A stretch of 64,000 nt of DNA, taken from NCBI GenBank assembly GCA_018398815.1, contig CM031607.1, positions 88,130,997 to 88,194,996 on the forward strand. Direction: 5' to 3'. This DNA comes from Conus ventricosus. Lineage: Eukaryota > Mollusca > Gastropoda > Neogastropoda > Conidae. The notes under the pieces are model-generated. The model made no database searches, was not told the origin of the DNA, and was given only the letters and a program-made list of their open reading frames with translations. Made by a program: the position numbers and the translations under genes. Positions 31,956 through 43,497 of this stretch are shown piece by piece; positions within the stretch are counted from its first letter, which is position 1; each line of letters opens with the position of its first letter.

Positions 31956-32984
31956 CTTGTGAAAGTAAAATAAAAACACAATCATTTGTTCATTTCTTTT
32001 CCTTACATGCTTTCCTTTGTTGTGGCCCTTCTTTATCACGTATCACTAAAATTGCAGTTGTGGGTGTTTGCCGCATTTGTCACTTTATAGTATGGCGTCA
32101 GCCAAGCAAATCAGCCCGCGTCAATTACACAAAATGCTAGCGGTGCGCCGGTGCCAGTGAATATATTTCCGCTGGGAGTGTTTTCAAAAAATTAAATTTT
32201 AGGAAATCTTGAGGGCTAAATTAGATTTTTGAAAAACTCCACGGTGTAACTAAACTAAATTTAATGCTGGAGGGCAGCAAGTCTATCGCAAACGTGTTGA
32301 ATGTTCACGTATGAATAGTTGAGAGGGCTTGCAACCTTATGTCAAACGTGATCCAACCCGTTTGACATTGTAGTTCGTGAGATCTACAATCATCCAGCTC
32401 CTCTTGTGCTAAAAAGTACACGACTCATTCACATTAAAGTTATAGCAACCAGTATAGGGGATAAACCCAACACATTGAAAGCTTTGACAGATTCTATGTG
32501 ACAAGTGTAAATGTTGCTAAGTTGTTTTTATTTAAGTAAATATTTTTAAAAGCCCAAAACAACTGTATCTTACATACCTAATCACTAGAACGTTCAAATT
32601 TATGTAATACTTCGCATATTCAATGAAAAAATATAGCTTATTAATAATTAATCTCTTCGGAGAGAACTATGAATCCCAGAGGAATATTTAACGGGCGAGG
32701 ACAAGTCGGGGCCGCTGAGAGCATTTAACAGCGTTCGGTGCCAGACAAAGCCACTAATTGCCGCTCTGAGGATCGCCTCCTAATCTGTCGCCGTGCGCTG
32801 TTTTGTTAATTTATGGATAGACTGGTATATAAATTGTTTGAGGAATGCAGTGACAGATTATTATAGAACATGTCGGCAGAAAAGAGACAGTTCAAAAAGA
32901 GAAACAATCTTTGTCAAATGGCTTGCAGTGGAAACAGGGTGACTTGAAAGTGTGTGGTTTATGTCAATGTTTGATCAAAAAATC
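31956..32984. other. non-coding right arm of the Polinton
   Basis: No coding signal. It contains short internal echoes such as GAGAGGGCTTGCAA and CAAACGTG. The segment is present a second time in noisy form at 38150-39120, confirming its extent. Confidence 0.6.
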
Positions 32985-33103
32985 GTATTTTTTGGTTATG
33001 AAGTCTTGACTGTACAGAAGAAGACTTAAAACAAACCTTGGGTCACTTCGCCGAAAACTAGTTTGAGGGCGAAGTGAAAGTTAGATTGGTATTTTATAGT
33101 ATC
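32985..33103 (-). repeat. Polinton right terminal inverted repeat
   Basis: The reverse complement of 15520-15640. The central TCACTTCGCC/GGCGAAGTGA pair is retained, but the inner hairpin arm has decayed here. The noisy copy at 39120-39255 preserves both hairpin arms. Confidence 0.85.
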
Positions 33104-33255
33104 TTACTCACTTCCCATAAGAGGAGAGTGACCATGTCATGTCGCAGTAACAGAGGAACAGGGTCTGGCGAAGTGCATCCAAGATGCGATGGAAATGAGG
33201 GGCCCGTTATGGTGTACGAAAATGATTTCAGATTGAAATCTCACATCCAAACTCC
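33104..33255 (-). pseudogene. remnant of LINE A2 endonuclease beyond the Polinton
   Basis: The minus-strand stretch TGGTCACTCTCCTCTTATGG at about 33115-33140 aligns with the copy D segment encoding GDFNGHNPLWGS (about 44405-44455). The preceding CTTCGCCAGACCCTGTTCCT aligns with its ELPRPFLLL codons. This is the continuation of the endonuclease whose other half lies at 15141-15463. Similarity is moderate and the frame is broken. Confidence 0.6.
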
Positions 33256-33264
33256 AAAAACAAC

Positions 33265-35307
33265 ACTTGTGTCCCGGGCCCTGTAGACTGCAAGGGCAGC
33301 CCCGAGAAATTTTAAAGAAACATGGACCTTCAAAGAACAGCTGGAGCGTGAAAATCCATGACAGGGAAACAAGACAAAAAAAAAAGTTTGTGTTCGGTGA
33401 TTATGACTTTATGCTCAAGCTGTTGGGCTGTCAGGTGCTCAGGGGACACACCCCTGTCTAATGCCCACTCAAAAAGCCCAAAAACACATTCCACCTATTT
33501 TTAAGAAGGCAACATACACAGGCAGTTTACAGGGCATCAGAGAATTACAAAAGTACAAAAATTCCAAAGAAAAATTGCCAAGCTGCACAATAATGTCATC
33601 AGAAAAACCTATCATTGACATTTCACTCCACCCTGTGGCCCTCCCTATCTGCACATTCTTCTGGGGGTGGGAAAAAAGCACCATGCCTGCTGGAAAGGGA
33701 TGTCATTCTCTAGATAAAGAAATTGCAGAATCCTTTGAGATGAGGGCAAACAGGTAGAGACAAGTCGCCTTTTCTGACTTGTTTTAAAATAAAGAGATTG
33801 AATCTTTTGAAGTAAGAAAAGGGAGCTGGAATCAAGAAAGTGTTTAATGATCTGAAAATGACGCACCCCCTGGTGTTTTCCCGCAAGAACAACAAAAATG
33901 TGGAGAGGGACATAGAAAGAAAACAAAAAAAAGACAGGAAAACACAGCTGACTTAAAAGCTTGTCCGGTCCTGTCACACGATTTAGATGTTCCCGATCGA
34001 ACAAAAACCACAGCGGCATATCATGGGAAATCTTTCATAGCAACCCTGCAAAAAAATATTTGAAGCCCGAGACAAATTTAAAAATGTATGTGAAATGTGT
34101 CACAAAAAAAAAGGGCTGACTCAAGACAAAGGCTACCTTTTCAGAGTAGGGGTATATTAACAGTTCAAAATGCTGAATCACTATTCTCACAACCAACAAA
34201 AATCTCACATCAAAAAAACCATGACGGGGAGTGCTTGACACACTGGATGTATATCAAAAAAATAATTCTTTCTTTTGAAAAAAATTCCCCCGTCGGCATC
34301 ATCCCAAAGCAGTATTTAGAAAAACCCTTGTGTTCCTTTTATCCGTCAAAATCTTTTGGTGGCTCTACATGGGGAACAAGGGGGGGAGGAAAACTGCGTT
34401 ATCAATCGCTGAAGAGAAGGGTGTGGGGGGCTAAAAACAGAGCAGGAGAAATTGCGTTCTGATGTCAGAGCACATGGCTATTGTTCCCCCCCTTTTTCAA
34501 GGTCTGATGCCACTGCCCGCAGAGCAGTTAAAATTAAAAAACGTAAAAATGCCCCTGTTCACTTACAGCACTCGCATTTTTGTTGTGTTGTGTGTGTGTG
34601 TGTGTTGTTGTGTGTGTGCACGCTGATCCTTCCCACGGCTCCCAGTTTTTTACATGTTTATAAACTTACTATGTTTTTATTTACAAAAAATGACATCTAT
34701 CTATATCACATCTGCTGAAGATTTTTAGGGGGATATAACCCGGTTATTTAATATCTTACTGTCAAGATCATGAATTTGATTTGGGGTGAGAAAGCACACA
34801 TACACTTTTACATATTAGGCGACACAAGCCAAAAGGGCGACCCTTTTAAAAAAAGCAAGGCACGAACTTGTGCCGATTTTAAAGTTGATCTGGGCAAATT
34901 TTGGGATGGGCAGTATGAAAAGTTTTTATGGCTTTGGAAAATGAAGGAAACCCCCAAAGTGATTTTTGCATGGGGGGTGTGTTGGTGAGTGAGTGAGTGT
35001 GTGGTGTTGTGGTGTGGTGTGTGTGTGTGTGTGGTTTGTGTGTGGTGTGTGTTTTGTGTGTCTGTGACTCTGTGTGTGTGTATGAGAGAGAGAGGGAGGA
35101 GAGAGGGAGAGAGAGAGAGAGAGAGAGGGGAGAGAGAGAGAGAGAGTGTTTGGTGGTGTTTGGGGGTGTATGTGTGTGTTGTGTGCAAATCATAAAAGGT
35201 TCTGTTTCTTCAACTTGCATATACTTAATCTGTTGGGTGAAATCATTGTGTTCTTTCTCCCTCACTCATTTTGGCTGGCCTCATTTGTGTTTTGTCTCTC
35301 CCCTCTC

Positions 35308-35355
<48 letters not shown>

Positions 35356-37984
35356 GTGTGTGTTCATGTGGTGTGGTGTTGTTCATATGTGGGGGGTTGT
35401 GTGGTGTGTGTTTTGTGTGTGGTGTTGTGTGTTGGTGTGTGTGGTGGTGTTCATGTGTGGTTTTTGTTCTATGTGTGTGTTTTGGGGTGTGTGTGTGTGT
35501 GTGTGTGTGGTTTTTGGGGTGTTGTGTGGTTTTTCATGTGTTGTGGGTTTTTTGTAAAAGGGGTACCACAAAGCATGTTTCAGACATCAGATTTTTGAGC
35601 TACCACGTACCAGGGGTTTGAAATGAAGCTTTTACTGCACATCATTAAAAAGGCATGCTCAGGCAAATCATTTTTTGGCTAAGGAATGCCCGGGTACAGT
35701 TCCGGAGAGCAGAACGAAACAGGAGTATTGCAGTTTATTTATTGTGCCCTTTTTTGCTTTGGGAAACTATTTGTTGTGTGTGTGTTGTGTGTGTGTGTGT
35801 GTGGTGTGTGGTGTGTGTGTGTGTGGTGTGGTGAGAGGAAAAAGGGAGAGAAAGAGTGTGTGTGGTGTGTGTGTGTGGTGTGGTGTGTGTGTTTTGTGTT
35901 GTGTGTGTGGTTTTTTTGTTATGTTTTTTTTGTAAGAGAATCTGTTTAAATTTTTGTTTTTTAAATGAAATTTAAAAAAAGTAAAAGAAAAAATTTGTCC
36001 TGAATACATCTGCCAGCCCCTCAAAACCCCCTCTCCTCCCTCGGGACAATATCTGCCGGGGCATCCCCTACCCCCCCCCCCCCTCACCCCCCCCCCTTCC
36101 CCACAACACATTTCCCCCATTCCGGGCTTGCCTTTTTTGCTCACTAGTGTTTTTAAAACTAAACCCGGTGTCTAGTGTGTATCGACACCCTTGGTGTGCA
36201 TGGGTCTTCTATTTCGAGGGGCCCGGGGGCACCAGCGAAAATCTGCAGCTGGTTCACTTGTTTCAACGTGCGGGATCCGACGCGTGATGGTAGCTGGACA
36301 TTTTTTTACTAACCGCAATATGCTGTCTTCGCAGAGCAAGGAAGGGACTGTGGTTCCATCTAGGGCCCGGGCTGGCTTGGGAAGAGCCCCATTTCTTAAT
36401 TTTCTTATGCGCCCAGCTTACACACGTTCCCATTTTTGAAAAAGCAGGAATGTGTTCACGGTTCACATCACACACTCGCCGCGACGTATGCACATTAACC
36501 GCACCGGCCGGGGGCCGCACGCCGACACACACACCACACACACAACACACACACCACCAACACACACCACACACATTTTTTCAGCTATAGTATACCCATT
36601 TTTGTACCGTTTTGGTTGTTGTTATTCTTTTTAAAGTCTGTTCATGAAAATGATTTAGACGTGGGAAGAAGGGGGGAAAGGGAAGGGGGGGTAGGTGGGA
36701 AGGAGTTGACTGCATTTTTGTTTTATTAAGGGGGGGTATGCCGGGGGACTGGCATGGGTGGTACAAGAGCTTTAAAATGTAAATTTATTTCAAGGGAAAA
36801 TGGGGGGAAAATGTTACTAATTCCAATCAATGAGGGTCAAAGCAAGGACATTGAAAATCATGAGGACACCAAATTAGAAACAACCACACACACACACACA
36901 ACACAACCACACACACCACACACACACACACAAAAAAACGATAACCCTTAATCCTTTAAATCGAATTAGCAAATTTAAAACACTAAGAAACAACAGCCAA
37001 CACATGCATTTTTCATTCAAAAAAAAAAAAAAATGTATATTTTTTTACATATTGAAATATATTGTGCGTGCGGCGGCGTTGTGTGTGTGTGTGGTGTGTG
37101 TGTGTGGTGTAAGCGCGGTCACGGATGAGTCGTGCAGACGGGGATGCTGCTGTAATGCGGCGGCGTTTTTGCTCCAGTTATAGTGAGTGTGTGGTTTTTT
37201 GTGTGGTGTGGTGTTTGGTTGTGTGTGTGTTGTGTGTGTGTTGTGATGAAAAAATCATAAAACTGTGGTTTATTTTGTCTTTTTTACGAAGAAATCAGGG
37301 GTTTTTGAATTGTCCGCAAAAAAATTACTTCTGGTTTTTTATGCAAAACTTGAAACTTTTGGGATGTCGAGCATGCGGCTGCCGGGAAATTTAGCTGAGG
37401 AAGGGGATTGTCGTTACATTCGCATTTTTGGGAAAAACAAGCTTTTTAAAAGTTTCTGACCGGACTTTTTGTTGTTGTAGTCTGAGCAGAGGTATGTATC
37501 AAACTTTTATACTAATAATGAGGGAAAATTTTGTTGCCATTTTAACCTGATGTGAGTTAGTTTTTACCGATTTTGTGTGTATTGTCATTGTTTTTAATCT
37601 TGCCTAAAACCCTTACGTACACAATGTCATGCGTTTCTTCGTTTCTGCAGGAAAAAAAACCTGGGCGAGTTTTGGTATTAAAATAAATTTTCTGCAATTC
37701 GCCAAAACAGTCGTCCAGGGCGTTAAGTATTTATTCTTCATGACAACAAAGAATTGTCAAACTGGCAACCCCGTTTTTAACGGGCCCCCTCAGCAAGGCC
37801 CAAAACAGGCTGTAGACGACTGTGCGCATTGCAGACAGGCAGCGTGTGTACAGCGCAGTTAGTAGCGGGGAGGGAGCGGCCTGCACAAACACTGCCTTCC
37901 CCCGCCTTGGCCTGTGCAGCGCGGGTAGGTTAAGCTCTCTTGCTCCTGAAAAATAAAAACCTGCTCTGAACGCCCTGGAGGGAA
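33265..37984. other. low-quality block with broken TG, GA and CA repeats, no gene recognised
   Basis: TG arrays at about 34580-34620, 34995-35070, 35360-35520, 35770-35910 and 37080-37245 are interrupted by TGG and GTTG errors, unlike clean arrays elsewhere in the window. GA and CT arrays lie at 35085-35147 and 35296-35352, and CA arrays at 36530-36575 and 36885-36932. No coherent reading frame or known element was found. Confidence 0.65.
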
Positions 37985-39360
37985 TTGAGTTAAGAACTTG
38001 AGGTGACTTAATCAAAACTTATTTAAAAATTGAGGTGACTTGGCAAGAACTTGATTAAGAATTGGGGTTGCTTGATTAAGAACTTAGAGGTTACTTGATT
38101 TAAAATTAGAACGCTTGATAGCGACTTGTAAGAACCCCATGGCGCTTGATGAAAAGTAAAATAAAACACAATTTCCCTTGTTACATTCTTTTTCTTCATG
38201 CTTTCCCTTTTGTGGGGCCCTTCATTTTAGTTATCACAAAATTGCGAGCTGGGGCGCGCATTTGTCACTTTACTGTGGGCCCAGCCAAAGCAAATCAGCC
38301 CGCGTCAAATTACACAAAAAAGCATGCGGGGGGCGCCGCGTGCCAGTGAAAATATATTCCCCCCGGGGTTTTCCAAAAATCTAAAATTTTGGGTATTCTT
38401 AGAGGGCTAAATTGATTTTTGGAAAACTCCAGCAGGAGTAAACTAAACTAAATTTTTGGGGCTTGCAAAACTATGCAAACGGGTTTTTTCATGCCGTTTG
38501 ACATGGGGGGAGGGCTTGCAAATTATTCAAACGGGGATGCCAACCCTTTGACATAGTTACGTGAGCCACTAAATCCTCCCGCCCTCTTGCTGCTAAAATA
38601 CACGATTTCACAAACAGTTTGCAACAGTATTATAAACCCAACACATTAAAAATTTCACAATTCTTGGTGCCGTGTAAATGTTGATAAAGTTTTTTTTTAT
38701 TTAAATGAATATTTTTAAAGGCCAACAACAACGTATCTTAATTTCCTTAGTCCCTTTTTGTTCAATATTTTTTATTAAATCTTTGCATATTAATATAAAA
38801 ATTTAAACTTTAATAATTAATTCTCTCTCAGAGAACTAGAAACGAAACATTTAAAGGGGGACATTACGGGCCCCGCTGAGAGCATTTTAAAAGCCGTTGT
38901 GCCCGCAAAGCCACTAATTGCCGCCTGGGGGTCCCTTACCTGTCCGCCCTTGCCGCGTGTTTTGTTAATTTATGGTTGATGGGTTAAAATTGTTTGAGGG
39001 AAGCGACACTATTTATTATGTGACTGTTCGGCAGAAAGAACAGTTAAAAAAAGAAAAACTTTTTTCAAAATGGGTTTCAGTGGAAGACATGCTGGATAAT
39101 TTTTTGGATTTTTGCAAAATTTGAAAAAATCGTTTTTTTTTTGGTTATTGAAGTTTACCTGTCAAGAACTATAAAAAAACCAACCCAGGTCACTTCGCCC
39201 AAAAAATATTTTTAGGGCGAAGTGAGTTTGGATTGGTATTTTTAGTTCTCTTCTTCACTTCCCATAGAGGAGAGTGACCATCAGATCCCCTAACAGCGGA
39301 AGGGTCTGGGAAGCTGCTCCAAGAGCGAAATGAGGTCCCGTTTGGTGACGAAGATATTTG
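37985..39360. repeat. noisy second copy of the Polinton right end plus flank
   Basis: It matches 31740-33250 in order with many small indels: subterminal repeats, the non-coding arm, the TIR (39120-39255) and about 100 bp of flanking LINE. It ends at the (GATAA)n tail of LINE D. Matching landmarks include GTGAAAATATATTCC near 38345 versus 32156 and GAGAGCATTT near 38877 versus 32718. Confidence 0.88.
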
Positions 39361-39599
39361 GAGACAGATAAGATAAGATAAGATAATGTTGCTTATAGCC
39401 CAGCCGACCGCAAAGGGCCACATCAGGGCTGTCACCACGTTAAAAATCAACTCACCAGTCAAAAAAAAACAAAAAAAAAAAACCTTTCACACATCTCTTT
39501 AAATGACATCATCTAGAAACGTACCAGAAACTTCGTTAAAAATCTTTCTTCCGTAAAATCTTAAATCAGATGAAAATGTTAATCTCTCTCAAAAACTCA

Positions 39600-40420
39600 A
39601 GGATCACATCAGGCGGGACATCCCTGAACAGGATCTTCATGGACTCTGCCGTAAAATGTTTGTGTCTCACATCGTGCAAGTCCCAACACTCTAAAAGAAC
39701 ATGTTTCATTGTGAGTGGCGCATGACATGGAATGCACCACGGAGCTTCTTCACTCTTTAAAAGGTAGGCATGGGTAAAATACGAATGGCCGGTGTGCAGC
39801 CGGCACAGAACCGTTTCCTCTTTACGACCTCCCGACGTGGATGGAGGAAGTCCTTAAGGTTTGGACGGATCTGAAAGAGTTTGTTATTCGTCTGTGTGTT
39901 CCAATCCTCCTGCCAGAGGTCTCTCACATAATCATTAATTTTGGGTTTCACATCTGAGCAGGGATATAAGTGTTGGACAGTTTCTCTCTTGTGGCGTTCT
40001 TGGCTAAACGATCAACCATTTCGTTCCCGCCGATGCCAACATGACCTGGAACCCAAGCAAGAGTAATGTTGTAACCGTCCGCCTTCAACTTGCTAAAAAG
40101 TAAAAAAAAAGAGTAAAAGTTCTGGATGCTGAAGGTTGCGGCCAGCTATGGCCTCCAAAGCTGACAGCGAATCCGACAGAACCAGAAAGTCCCTCTTTGA
40201 AGAATGTGAGATTATCTTCAAAGCCAAAACCAGAGCAGTAAGTTCAGCAGAATAGACAGAAGCATCTGAATGAATATGTTTCCAACAGTATCTGAGAAGG
40301 AGCCCCAGGGCAATAGGCTGCACAGGCCACTTCATCTTCAGACTTGGAACCGTCAGTGAAAACTTTTTGACAGGATGGAAATTTCAACAGAGCTCAGCAT
40401 ACAATGCCTTGTACGCCAGA
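39600..40420 (-). pseudogene. LINE D ORF2: RNase H and Cys-rich C-terminus, frameshifted
   Basis: Pieces on the minus strand: KVFTDGSKSEDE region near 40360, DASVYSAELTALVLALKI and FLVLSDSLSALEAIAGRNLQ (40335-40093), LAWVPGHVGIGGNEMVDRL (about 40070-40010), and KINDYVRDLWQEDWNTQTNN (39951-39757). The tail has CMPRATH and EHVLLECWDL motifs near 39700. At least three frame changes. Confidence 0.8.
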
Positions 40421-40532
40421 GAGCTGGTAGACTCTTTGCGAAAAGCTGCAAGATCAAAACGAATCTCTGGTGTGAAAAAGGTCCACGGTGGTTGATCCGG
40501 AAACTTGGAAAAATCAGATACTACACCTAGGT

Positions 40533-41900
40533 CTAGACCTGCATTCTGCACGTGAGGCTGCATACGAAGACCAAACGGCGGAATACATTTAGGGTTGTTT
40601 CAAACTTACTTTGGAACGGAGGGTCAAAGACACAGTCATAGGCAGGGTTTTCTGGTTCCGAGAACAGTCTGATATAATAATTCAAAGATAGTTTCAGCCT
40701 GCGGTTGGACAGTGAAGGTTCGCCCGCCTCTGCGCACAGGCTGTACACAGGGGTGGTGCGGAACGCTCCAAGACAGAGACGAAGCCCTTGATGGTGGATT
40801 GGGTCCAAGAGTTTGAGGTAAGACAATCTTGCGGAGCCGTACACAGCACAACCGTAGACCAGTTTGGAACGGACCAGGGCTCTGTAGAGGTGCAGCAAAG
40901 TTTTCTTATCAGCGCCCCAGTCGGTGTGCGCTACAACTCGCAGAATATTCAGTGCTTTCTGGCAAGCAGTTTTGAGGTTTTTGATGTGGCTGAGAAAGTT
41001 CAGTTTCTGGTCAAAAATGATTCCCAGAAATTTGGCCTCTTTAACAGCTGGAATGGGAGATTTCCCTACTTGAAGTTCGGGATCTGGAAAAAACTGACGG
41101 AAATTATGGAAGTGAATACACTGCGTCTTTGTTGGGGAAAAGGTGAAACCGTTTTCATCGGCCCATCGATGGATTTTATCCACGCAAAGCTGGAGCCTGC
41201 GCTGGACACTCGGGTACAGGCTTCCAGTTGCGTAGACAGCGAAATCATCCACAAACAATGAGCAGTCTGAACCCTGCTGAACTGATTTCACAATGTTATT
41301 AATCTTGATGCTAAAGAGGGCAGGAGACAGGATGCTCCCCTGTGGAACACCCAACTCCTGCTCGTGGACATCAGAGAGAGTGGTGCCAACCCGGACCTGA
41401 AACTGTCGTTCTGCCAAAAAATTTTGAATAAAAAGCGGAAGATGACCTCGAAAACCCAGATCGTGGAGATCATGAAGTATCCCCGACTTCCAGGTGGTAT
41501 CGAAGGCCTTCTCCAAGTCAAAGAAAATTGCCACTGCATGCTGTTTGTTCAGAAAGGCGTTCCGAAGTGTAGATTCCAGACGAATCAAATGGTCAACAGT
41601 AGTCCGATGTTTGCGGAAACCACACTGTTCTTTCGCCAAAAGGCCATCGGTTTCGAGTTTCCACATGAGCCTAGCATTGACCATTTTCTCTACCAATTTA
41701 CAGACACAGCTGGTCAAAGCTATGGGACGGTAGTTTGATGGATTAGAAAGATCTTTTCCAGGTTTGGGGATGGGAATAATGAGGGCTTTTCGCCAAGAAG
41801 GCGGAAAGAAACCAGTAGTCCACACATGGTTGTATACATGTAGCAGGATGTTCAGACCTATTTGCGGAAGATGTTTCAACAGTTGATAATGGATTTCATC
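40533..41900 (-). CDS. LINE D ORF2: reverse transcriptase domain, open
   Basis: 448 open codons from 41879. They contain PIPKPGKDLSNPSNYRPIAL, AIFFDLEKAFDTTW (motif A, Asp121), ELGVPQGSILSPALFSIKIN (motif B) and CSLFVDDFAVYATG (motif C, Asp211-Asp212), then thumb sequence LHLYRALVRSKLVYGCAVYG. Catalytic residues are intact. The frame is cut at its N-terminal side by a Tc1 insertion at 41902 and at its C-terminal side by a frameshift before RNase H, so the protein cannot be made in full. Confidence 0.9.
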   Translation of the reverse strand, partial: DEIHYQLLKHLPQIGLNILLHVYNHVWTTGFFPPSWRKALIIPIPKPGKDLSNPSNYRPIALTSCVCKLVEKMVNARLMWKLETDGLLAKEQCGFRKHRTTVDHLIRLESTLRNAFLNKQHAVAIFFDLEKAFDTTWKSGILHDLHDLGFRGHLPLFIQNFLAERQFQVRVGTTLSDVHEQELGVPQGSILSPALFSIKINNIVKSVQQGSDCSLFVDDFAVYATGSLYPSVQRRLQLCVDKIHRWADENGFTFSPTKTQCIHFHNFRQFFPDPELQVGKSPIPAVKEAKFLGIIFDQKLNFLSHIKNLKTACQKALNILRVVAHTDWGADKKTLLHLYRALVRSKLVYGCAVYGSARLSYLKLLDPIHHQGLRLCLGAFRTTPVYSLCAEAGEPSLSNRRLKLSLNYYIRLFSEPENPAYDCVFDPPFQSKFETTLNVFRRLVFVCSLTCRMQV

Positions 41901-41902
41901 TA

Positions 41903-43495
41903 CACTCCCCGCAACAAGTTAAGGAACGCTTACAGAAATTGCTGTTAAATGTGTTTTAATACAGACAGAGGAAAACAGTTTACTCGAATGTTTCGCCCAG
42001 TCATTCAGCCACCTGTGGCTACAATTTCAATGAAAGCCATTCACACGTCGTTGAACAATCAGTAATAAAAAAGAGACGCCCCCATTTGAAAAGTCAGCAG
42101 CAGTCAATAGTGGGTGTGGCCGCCATTCTGAGCCACACATGCTCTGCACCGACGCCGCATGGAATGAACCAGGGTTGTAAGGGTCTGTTGCGGGATGGCC
42201 TGCCATTCCTGCTGCAGGAACTGGGTCAGCTGGGCCACATCAGCGGGCGGAGGGTGGTTGTCAGCAACTCGTCTACCCAGGACGTCCCACAGGTGCTCTA
42301 TCGGTGCCAGGTCTGGAGAGCGCGATGGCCATTCCATGCGTTGGATCCCCTGCTGCTGAAAGAAGTCTCGTACCACGTGGGCTCGATGCGGAGGGGCGTT
42401 GTCGTCCTGGAGAGTCGCACCAGGACCCATAGCCTGGAGAGCTGGCTGCACAATGGGGCGGACGATCTCATCCCGATAACGCTGACCAGTCAAAGATCCC
42501 TGGATGACGTACAGGGGGGTTCTGCCATGGAGATGAAAACCACCCCACACCATTACCGAACCACCTCCATAACGGTCGACCTCACGAATGGTGGCGGCAG
42601 TGAATCGTTCTCCTTGTCTGCGCCAGACTCGTCTCCTGCCATCATTGAATGAGACAGTGAAACGTGACTCATCGGTAAAGAGGATCCTCGACCACTGCTG
42701 CCTGTTCCAATGCTGATGGAGGCGGCACCACGCCAGGCGGGCCTGTCGGTGACCCTGAGTCAGTGGAATTCGGATGGCTGGCCGACGAGACTGGAGGTCA
42801 AATTCATGAAGGCGGTTGCGGACAGTGGAAACGCTGACATTGACATTTGCTGCTTGCATAAGGCGACGTCTCAGCATGGGTGTTGTGACTGTTCTGTCCC
42901 GTAAAGTTGACAGGTAGAGAAATCGGTCATCCCGTCGACTGGTGCAACGAGGACGTCCAGTGCGCGCCCGTTCTTCCGTCCTGCCTGTTGTCGCATAACG
43001 TTCATTGAGTCTGTGAATGACTGAGGCCGACACCTGAAGACGTCTGCCACCTCTCGTAAAGACACACCCTCTGCTAGCCACGCCAGAGCGCGCCCGCAGT
43101 CCACTGCACTCAGTCGTCTTCTTGGAGGCATGTCTAGTTGTGTCGTTTTAATGCCCTTTCTGATACCCATTTTGGTTCAGTTTGTGCGGGTCAGTGTTCA
43201 CAGTTGTCAGTGCTTGCACGTGCAACCTGCCGAATCGCTGCACATGCCCGGTCTGGTCAGCAGGGGCTTGTTCCACGGTCAGTGCAATTTCCTCATTTGC
43301 ACGAATGTCCCGCCGCTGGCGAGGCATTGAGTGGCAGAGTGGTGAGTACAGGAATCATACCGGTGTGTCGAGCAATGTTTCAAGTACCGTTCTGCTGCAT
43401 TTTTTTTCCAAAATGGGCGGCCTGGCCTTTTTTACTCATTTCATTTAAGAAGATACAAAAAACGTAGGGCGTTCCTTAACTTGTTGCGGGGAGTA
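41903..43495 (-). mobile_element. Tc1-like DNA transposon, complete ends
   Basis: Inverted repeats of about 26 bp: CACTCCCCGCAACAAGTTAA and following at the left, and the reverse complement ending CGGGGAGTA at the right. TA lies on both sides (41901-41902 and 43496-43497). The insertion splits the LINE D codons between SPGI and DEIHYQ. It encodes one transposase with a single frameshift. Confidence 0.93.
42104..43134 (-). pseudogene. Tc1-like transposase, one frameshift
   Basis: The N-terminus at 43134 reads MPPRRRLSAVDCGRALAWLA and EGVSLREVADVFR, a first helix-turn-helix. A frame change near 43030 leads into SASVIHRLNERYATTGRTEE and GRPRCTSRRDDRFL (the GRPR linker). The DDE catalytic core follows: LFTDESRF, LQDDNAPPHRAH and SPDLAPIEHLWD, with 34 residues between the second Asp and Glu (DD34E). 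It ends RRCRACVAQNGGHTHY at 42104, the usual Tc1 C-terminus. It cuts and pastes at TA. Probably inactive because of the frameshift. Confidence 0.92.
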
Positions 43496-43497
43496 TA

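Larger units (their letters stand above)
15520..33103. mobile_element. Polinton/Maverick (about 17.6 kb)
   Basis: Terminal inverted repeats at 15520-15640 and 32985-33103 enclose a packaging ATPase, a capsid-type protein, protein-primed DNA polymerase B, a retroviral-type integrase and several small membrane proteins, the diagnostic Polinton set. The ends start with AG and end with CT as expected. No major capsid protein or adenovirus-type protease was recognised, and both may lie unreadable in the noisy block 17640-25080. Nearly all genes carry frameshifts. A 6-bp target duplication could not be defined because the right end differs (ATCT for TTCTCT). Confidence 0.88.

Noticed and set aside
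33461..34462. Several 60-124-codon frames
   Set aside because: No recognisable domain, low-quality sequence, and no agreement between neighbouring frames.
34989..35949. Cys/Val-rich open frames
   Set aside because: They are broken TG and GA microsatellites.
40788..41738. + strand frames opposite the LINE D RT
   Set aside because: Shadows of the minus-strand RT, which has motifs A, B and C.
42086..42652. 188-codon + strand frame opposite the Tc1 transposase
   Set aside because: Shadow of the transposase coding sequence, with no independent evidence.
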